Source: Syngnathus acus (Eukaryota; Chordata; Actinopteri; Syngnathiformes; Syngnathidae). From it: a stretch of 64,000 nucleotides of DNA. Positions 58,991 through 64,000 of this stretch are shown here, one piece after another (positions within the stretch are counted from its first letter, which is position 1; every line of letters begins with the position of its first letter). The notes beneath the pieces were generated by a model. That model did not search any database. It was given only the letters and a program-made list of their open reading frames with translations, and had not been told where the DNA came from. Location: the NCBI RefSeq assembly GCF_901709675.1, contig NC_051096.1, positions 3,997,001 to 4,061,000 on the forward strand, given 5' to 3'. A program made the translations under genes and the position numbers.

Positions 58991-60620
58991 TAAAAAATGC
59001 AATCAAATCACTTGCAGCAGGTAGGAATGTGCATTTCACTATAATTGCCTGGACATGACTTGGAATGCTTAATGTCACGATGGGAATTAATTTTCATGAA
59101 ATAATCCAAAATTGTTTTATTTGCTGAATATCAAAGTTATTATTTTTGCCTCCTCAGCCAGGCCACATCTAGATTCGATCATGTTTGTATTTGTGCCCAC
59201 TTAAATCCTCCAATTACCTTCTGCCTGCGTAACCCCCCCACTTCAATTTAACAGTGAAGAAAATATTACATTTTCATTTTAGTCCTTCTTGCTTCCAGAG
59301 ATGCAATTTTATAAACTGTGCATGATAACGTATTAGCGGCTCCTTTCACATCAATTTATGTCTTATCTTTTTTTTCCCCTCTATTTCAAGAGAGGCGAGG
59401 TATTTATGGCACACTCACTTGATGTCCCGCAGCCAAAAAAGCAGTTCTGACAAGCTGCAAAATAGATGAGTCCGAAAATATAATATAAAGCGTAAAATTG
59501 AAGGCTTGTGTTCAGTCTCATAAATCACCTTGGACAATATTTGGCAGCATCCTAATTAGCTTACAATTTTAATCGTTAGTACATTACTGACGCTGGTAAT
59601 GTGGGATGACATTGATATTAAATAGATCTTCGACTAGATCTCCTAGCTTAAGTCGACAAAAAAAAGTCAGGACTCTGTGAAAGTTACTCCAGATAGGAGC
59701 CCTCGGCTACAAAACTTTTTTTTTTGCATTTACAAGCGAGGCACATAAAAGTGTTGCTTTCGTGGCAAATTCACCTGCTTTGACTTGAAATCCTTTTATC
59801 TCCGACACAGCTTTTGAGAATTCATCGCATGTTTAACCTTTTTCTTTTCTTAATAGGGTGCAATTGGCTTTCATAGTGCTGCCCTTTCAGTCAAGTGTCA
59901 GTGCCAATTTATTCTCTGTAGCCATAAAAGGTCAATTTTCTCTGTTCTTCAGAGGCTCGTTTTCCAATTGTTGTCTCGACATGTGCGACGGCGTTTTGAT
60001 CCCAAATAGTAAAAAAAAAAAAAAAAGCAAACGGTGCTCGGTAAAACTCAAAAGTTGAAAAATCCTTCCATAAGTGGCGGCTGGTATTTTCCGCTCTGTC
60101 GCAATTTGTCGGTCGTTCTGTGATTTTTAGTCTGCTGTGTAAAAAATGGCGCTGTAACAGTTGGATGGATTGCCGTGACATTTTGCGCAGACATTTATGG
60201 TCCCCGGCGGAGAAAGGATGCCGGCTTTGGTGAGTCGCTTATGTTTTATTTAGCAAAGCAATCAGGTGAAAGGTTTTCACCTAAATTAAACATTTGAAAT
60301 ATTTCACCCGCCTGATTGTCAGCTAGACGGACATGTTCTATATATATATAACGTCAAAATTATGGAATGCCAGCATTGTTGATGTTATGACATCACCCAT
60401 CCAACAACACATGCTGGTTTTGGGCGATCCAGAATTTGCTGGCTCCATTTTGCTGTGAGACCTGGAGACAAGCCATCCATATGTATTTATAGTCAAAGAT
60501 CGAATTGAACAGATTTGTTTTATCCTCACTTCCCAAAAGGGAACGTGATCCAGAAAAAGAAGCATTGCCCTTATAGCTGGAAGGAAAAGACGTCCTGAAT
60601 TAGAAGAGGACAGAATCAAT

Positions 60621-60724
60621 TACCGTAATCTTTGGACTATAAGCCGCACTGGACTTTAAGCCGCACCAGCTAAAATTCGTGATTCAGGGTTCAACATTTG
60701 TGAAATAGTCCGAAATTTATGGTA
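60621..60724 (+). repeat. 104-bp mini-element with TACCRTAAT-type inverted ends, copy H
   Basis: The left end is TACCGTAATCTTTGGACTAT and the right end is TAGTCCGAAATTTATGGTA, its imperfect inverse. AAGCCGCAC is repeated twice next to the left end, resembling the AAGGCGCAC of the larger family. It looks like a decayed relative of a third subfamily. Non-coding. Confidence 0.6.
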
Positions 60725-61106
60725 GACTTCTGAGAACAGACTTCATGAATATTCTTGAGGTTAAAGAACAATTTTAAAAAAGTCAAGACGTGTGAGAACA
60801 AAAGGACTGACTCATCCGCCATTGACTTCATGCCAGCCAAAATCCCAAGATAATACTTCCCAAGGCTGATGTTTTAGTTTTCTAAACACGGAGTTGCTGC
60901 TAATGCCAACGAGGGGAAAGTGCGCCGTATATTTTAAACCGTGTGAGCGAATGGATCACCACGCGAACTCTGTGAACTCAACAGTTTTATCCCCGGGACT
61001 CTTCTCTCCCTCCGAGGTAAACGTTCCAATAAAACTTGTGACACTCACAATCCCTGTTTATGTCACCCCCCCTACCCCCTCCCGTCCCATTTCTCCCCAC
61101 CTCCAG

Positions 61107-61233
61107 GGAAGCTGGCGCTGAAAACTGGGGCACCGAAGGCTGCCAAACGCTCACATCAACCACTGTCCAAACCAAATGCCTGTGCAGCAGGATCTCCACC
61201 TACGCTGTGTTAGCGCAGCAAGCTAAAGAGCCG
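61107..61233 (+). CDS. adgrb2: adgrb2 exon 16: GPS cleavage region, last exon in the window
   Basis: 127 nt, phase 2 in and phase 0 out, from CCACCTCCAG/GG to GAGCCG/GTGAGT. It encodes PEAGAENWGTEGCQTLTSTT, then VQTKCLCSRISTYAVLAQQA and KEP. The W-C-C-C pattern plus STYAVLA identify the end of the GAIN domain. The cleavage tripeptide (codons 61189-61197) is R-I-S, in place of the usual H-L-S/T: the His that acts as general base is missing, so autoproteolysis is likely reduced or absent. The next exons (first TM helix) are not found before 64000, so the gene is truncated by the window edge. Confidence 0.93.
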
Positions 61234-64000
61234 GTGAGTCACCGCCGCCGCATATTCCGACGGACTCTTTGGGACTTGGGGAGGCTAATTAGGTAGCTAC
61301 TACCAAGGGTCAGGTCAGTGAGCTGAATACATTTAGATGGCATCCCTGTTAGTAGGATTACCGCAGCAGGTTGCAGGTGCCAAGTTCTTGTCAGTATTGT
61401 GAGACTGTGATGGATGATGGAGGCAAAGTTTGAAAGCGAGGTGTGTTTTTAAAAAAGCATCTTGCCTCACATAAGAAAATATCTACAAATCGAATAATGC
61501 TGCCATTGTTCAAAACTGCCCAGACTGATTTTATTCAACTTTTATTTCACAAGCTTAGGAAAGGTCACTTTTTTGGTGTGCATATGATGGATGAGAAAAG
61601 GCTTCAAGAGGACAAAGTATATTTTATTGGGACTGGGTGTTTTTGCCTGGAGGTGCATAATCTGCTATAAATAGCTCACATAGCTTGTGGCGTGTGTTTG
61701 ACATGATTGAAAAAGGCTTTTTAGTTTGTGAGAGGGGGCGGTGCATGTTCTTATAGATTGACCCACTCTCATAGGGTGCTAATGGACTTTCCAAAGACCT
61801 CCTCTGACTATCAACTACTCTGCGTATTGTCCATCAGGTCCAATTCATTTCCTTGTGCAAGATTTCTTCTACCTCCCAAGGTTAAAAATGGAGCTAGACA
61901 AAACCAGATCCATCGAGAGTAACTACAAGTGTCATAAGGCTGGAAAGGAGATAGTAAAAAGTGGAGCACGTGTATTAACACGAGATGATTTGTAGAGGAA
62001 ACTAAAGAAAACCCTAACCCTAACCCTAACCCACTTTGCATTTTGACAAATTAATTATTAGTCACAACTTGAGTGGAAATTACCAACCGATAGCAATCCA
62101 TGTTGAATGGACTCGGACAAAAGTGTGAAGGAACATTGAGTTTTGAAACAAACCATTAAGGCCAGCACTTGGAACCAGAAGGCACGGGTCAATGCCTTTG
62201 TGTCAACTGCACTCAGTCAGGAGCTGCTGCGATCAGCGTTAAGTGCACCAGGTAGCTTTAGGCTTCTTCACAGTGAGCTTTCAATTTCAGCTGAGATTGG
62301 ATTCCCTTAAACCAGGAGTCATTGACTGAATTAATTAGCTAACGCATGACACTGTCTGGTCTACACACGGGCACACAATGAACACAGTCCCTGAATTGCC
62401 TGCCATGGCGTAGTGGCGGAGCTGAGGTCTGAAGATTAACCTCGATTTTTAATAAAAAATAGAAAAAGGGAGGAGGGGGGGGAAGCAGTGCTGCCATCAA
62501 CGGTCATTTACAAAGGAGTGAAGGATAGCTGGTTAATCCTGTTTACTTTTCCATCGCCACTGAGATTTCAACGCGTCTGTCGGGAACGTCTATCACCGAG
62601 TCGAGACCGAGGCAGAAACAAAGGCGCAAGCAGGAGTTGATTGATTAAGGTCATGCCGCCATACAATAAAGCCAGGCAACTGGATTGCCAGAATGAGTGC
62701 TGAGGGAACGCAAACTCCGCCGATGGTGTCTAGACTCATTGCCTCAACAGTCCTCAGAGGGATCATGGGATTTGGAGTTGAAAGAGTTATTGGCTTTATG
62801 AAAGTCAATTTAACATTTGGTGCCTCCAATTCATCAAGTGAGTTACAACTCGGAGCTTTGTATTGTTTGTGTCGGCTTGGAAGGTCCTTCTGCCCATATT
62901 TAGGAAGACTGGTGATATTTTGATTTCTAATATTGTGTTACCTTGAATTTATTTTGAGATATAAGCCACCAAAATACTTTTCCAGGCTTTAACGTCTCCC
63001 CTTCAGGAAAAAAAAAAAAAGCATGCTCGATTGGGTTGAGGTCCAGTGATTAACTACGACCTTCCAGTTTTTCTTCCGATAAAGTCCTTTTGGCTTTGCG
63101 GACTTTGTAAATCATTCTCCTGCTACTGCCTTGTTACATCATCAATAAAGATTGGAAGAAGGATGTGGGGAGGAAAAAAAAAACGGGATTTGACGCCGTG
63201 ATTGGCTAGAGCAGGGCAGCCGAGGGACATTTGCGAGCGGTGATAAGTAGGTTAAACTTCCTGTGCTGAAAATATCTGCCGTTTCTATCTCGGGGTTAAT
63301 CAGGCAGGCTTAAGGGAACTCGGTCATAGGCAGCAGAGCCATGCACACTTTCTAATCTATCTGGGTGGCTTTTACTTTCACATCATAAGCAAATTGAAAT
63401 ATACTAGTGCAAAGACACATTTGCATGTAGCTGGAGTCCAATTTTGGATTTGCATCTTTGAACTGGAATGAAAATAGACGTATAATCGCATGAGTCTCAT
63501 AACTAATTAGGAAAACTCTGTCAGCTAAATTGACACAATGAGGAGCTGAGGGACAACGCGTGGATTTAAATTACACAAGGGAGTCGTCTTTTTTTTGGTG
63601 TCATTTCACCTTTCAACATAATAATGGAATAATAATTCTTTGTCAATATAAATTTCAGATGAATCAAAATGGAGGCAGTTTTGATTTTGCGACTTGGGAG
63701 TTTGTGAGGGTGGCACATTGATATTCCAGTCTATTCCACTCTCCTCTGGAGAAATTGCCTTTCATTGATGGGCAAGGGGAGAAAAAAAAGGAGCGCTTTG
63801 GCACACTGGTTTTCTTTCTTCCTGTACGTTTCTTCCCTCAACTTCCCTCGCTAATCTCAAGCAGACGTACTCACGGGCATGCAGCTTTTTCGATTGCTTG
63901 GCACACACTGCGTTTTTATTTGCATCAATACCTTGTGTTAGGTGCGTCAGGTGATAAATCTTGATGAAAGAGGCGGCGGGGTCACCCGAGGGAACGAACC
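61234..64000 (+). other. adgrb2: adgrb2 intron 16, continuing past the window edge
   Basis: Begins GTGAGT. I searched for the expected next exon (a segment leading to the first transmembrane helix) and found none. Holds a short telomere-like array at 62010, A runs near 63008 and 63174, and no nameable repeat family. Confidence 0.65.
62010..62032. repeat. Short interstitial telomeric repeat (AACCCT)n
   Basis: Nearly four perfect AACCCT units (complement of TTAGGG) in 23 bp, within intron 16. Too short to be a telomere remnant of a fusion; more like a repair-inserted or microsatellite-type site. Confidence 0.9.

Larger units (their letters stand above)
56047..61106 (+). other. adgrb2: adgrb2 intron 15 (5.1 kb) splitting the GPS motif
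   Basis: From CCC/GTAAGT to CCACCTCCAG/GG. It contains the 622-bp MITE at 56497, AT-rich simple repeat at 58843-58990 and the 104-bp mini-element at 60621. No coding exon seen; the assorted frames of 60-90 codons are unconvincing. Confidence 0.75.

Noticed and set aside
1-64000. CRISPR array, operons or prokaryotic genes
   Set aside because: No spaced direct repeats with unique spacers, no ribosome-binding-site-led tandem genes, and intron-exon structure throughout the one clear gene: the window is eukaryotic.
1-64000. tRNA or rRNA genes
   Set aside because: Looked for GGTTCGAATCC-type B boxes; the partial hits (for example near 42110, 43834 and 56394) have no matching A box or cloverleaf.

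Overview
The window is vertebrate nuclear DNA, almost certainly from a teleost fish. Long AT-rich introns and intergenic sequence surround small exons with GT-AG junctions. The dispersed repeats are of fish type: short MITE-like elements carrying the TATAAGGCGCAC motif, hAT-type elements, LINE fossils and simple repeats. The repeat set would fit a percomorph, possibly a syngnathid-like fish, but I cannot prove the species. There is no prokaryotic content, no CRISPR array, and no tRNA or rRNA gene that I can recognise.

The one gene I can support is adgrb2 (BAI2, brain-specific angiogenesis inhibitor 2), an adhesion G-protein-coupled receptor on the + strand. I assembled 16 exons, 31360..32257 to 61107..61233, with 2736 coding nt (912 codons) and consistent splice phases throughout. 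They encode the extracellular region: signal peptide and CUB-like N-terminal domain (exon 1), an acidic linker (exon 2), four thrombospondin type 1 repeats (exons 3-6), the hormone receptor domain (exons 7-8), and the GAIN domain with its GPS motif (exons 9-16). The seven-transmembrane and cytoplasmic exons are not in the window and must lie beyond 64000. BAI2 rather than BAI1 or BAI3 is chosen from diagnostic strings such as SLYLRFNR, NSSQFTCGVLCRW and [12 protein letters not shown].

Layout: 1-31.36 kb holds no recognisable coding exon. It contains one full-length MITE (2286), a 129-bp minisatellite (9.2-9.66 kb), a CpG-rich patch (10.43-10.78 kb) that is my best candidate for the promoter or first non-coding exon, two further inverted-repeat elements (11.6 and 13.9 kb), a LINE ORF1 fossil (22.7 kb), a second weaker CpG-rich patch (24.7 kb) and AT-rich simple repeats. 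31.36-61.23 kb is adgrb2. Its 11.7-kb first intron carries four MITE copies and a LINE reverse-transcriptase fossil; later introns carry hAT elements, a related MITE of a second subfamily, and microsatellites. 61.2-64 kb is intron with a short interstitial telomeric repeat.

I did not find an undescribed molecular system. The most interesting signals are gene-level: a GPS lacking the usual histidine, a displaced splice donor after TSR1, a 58-bp intron between TSR3 and TSR4 whose retention would truncate the receptor, and a two-codon upstream ORF ending one base before the start codon. At the repeat level, two MITE subfamilies share termini but have different internal motifs.
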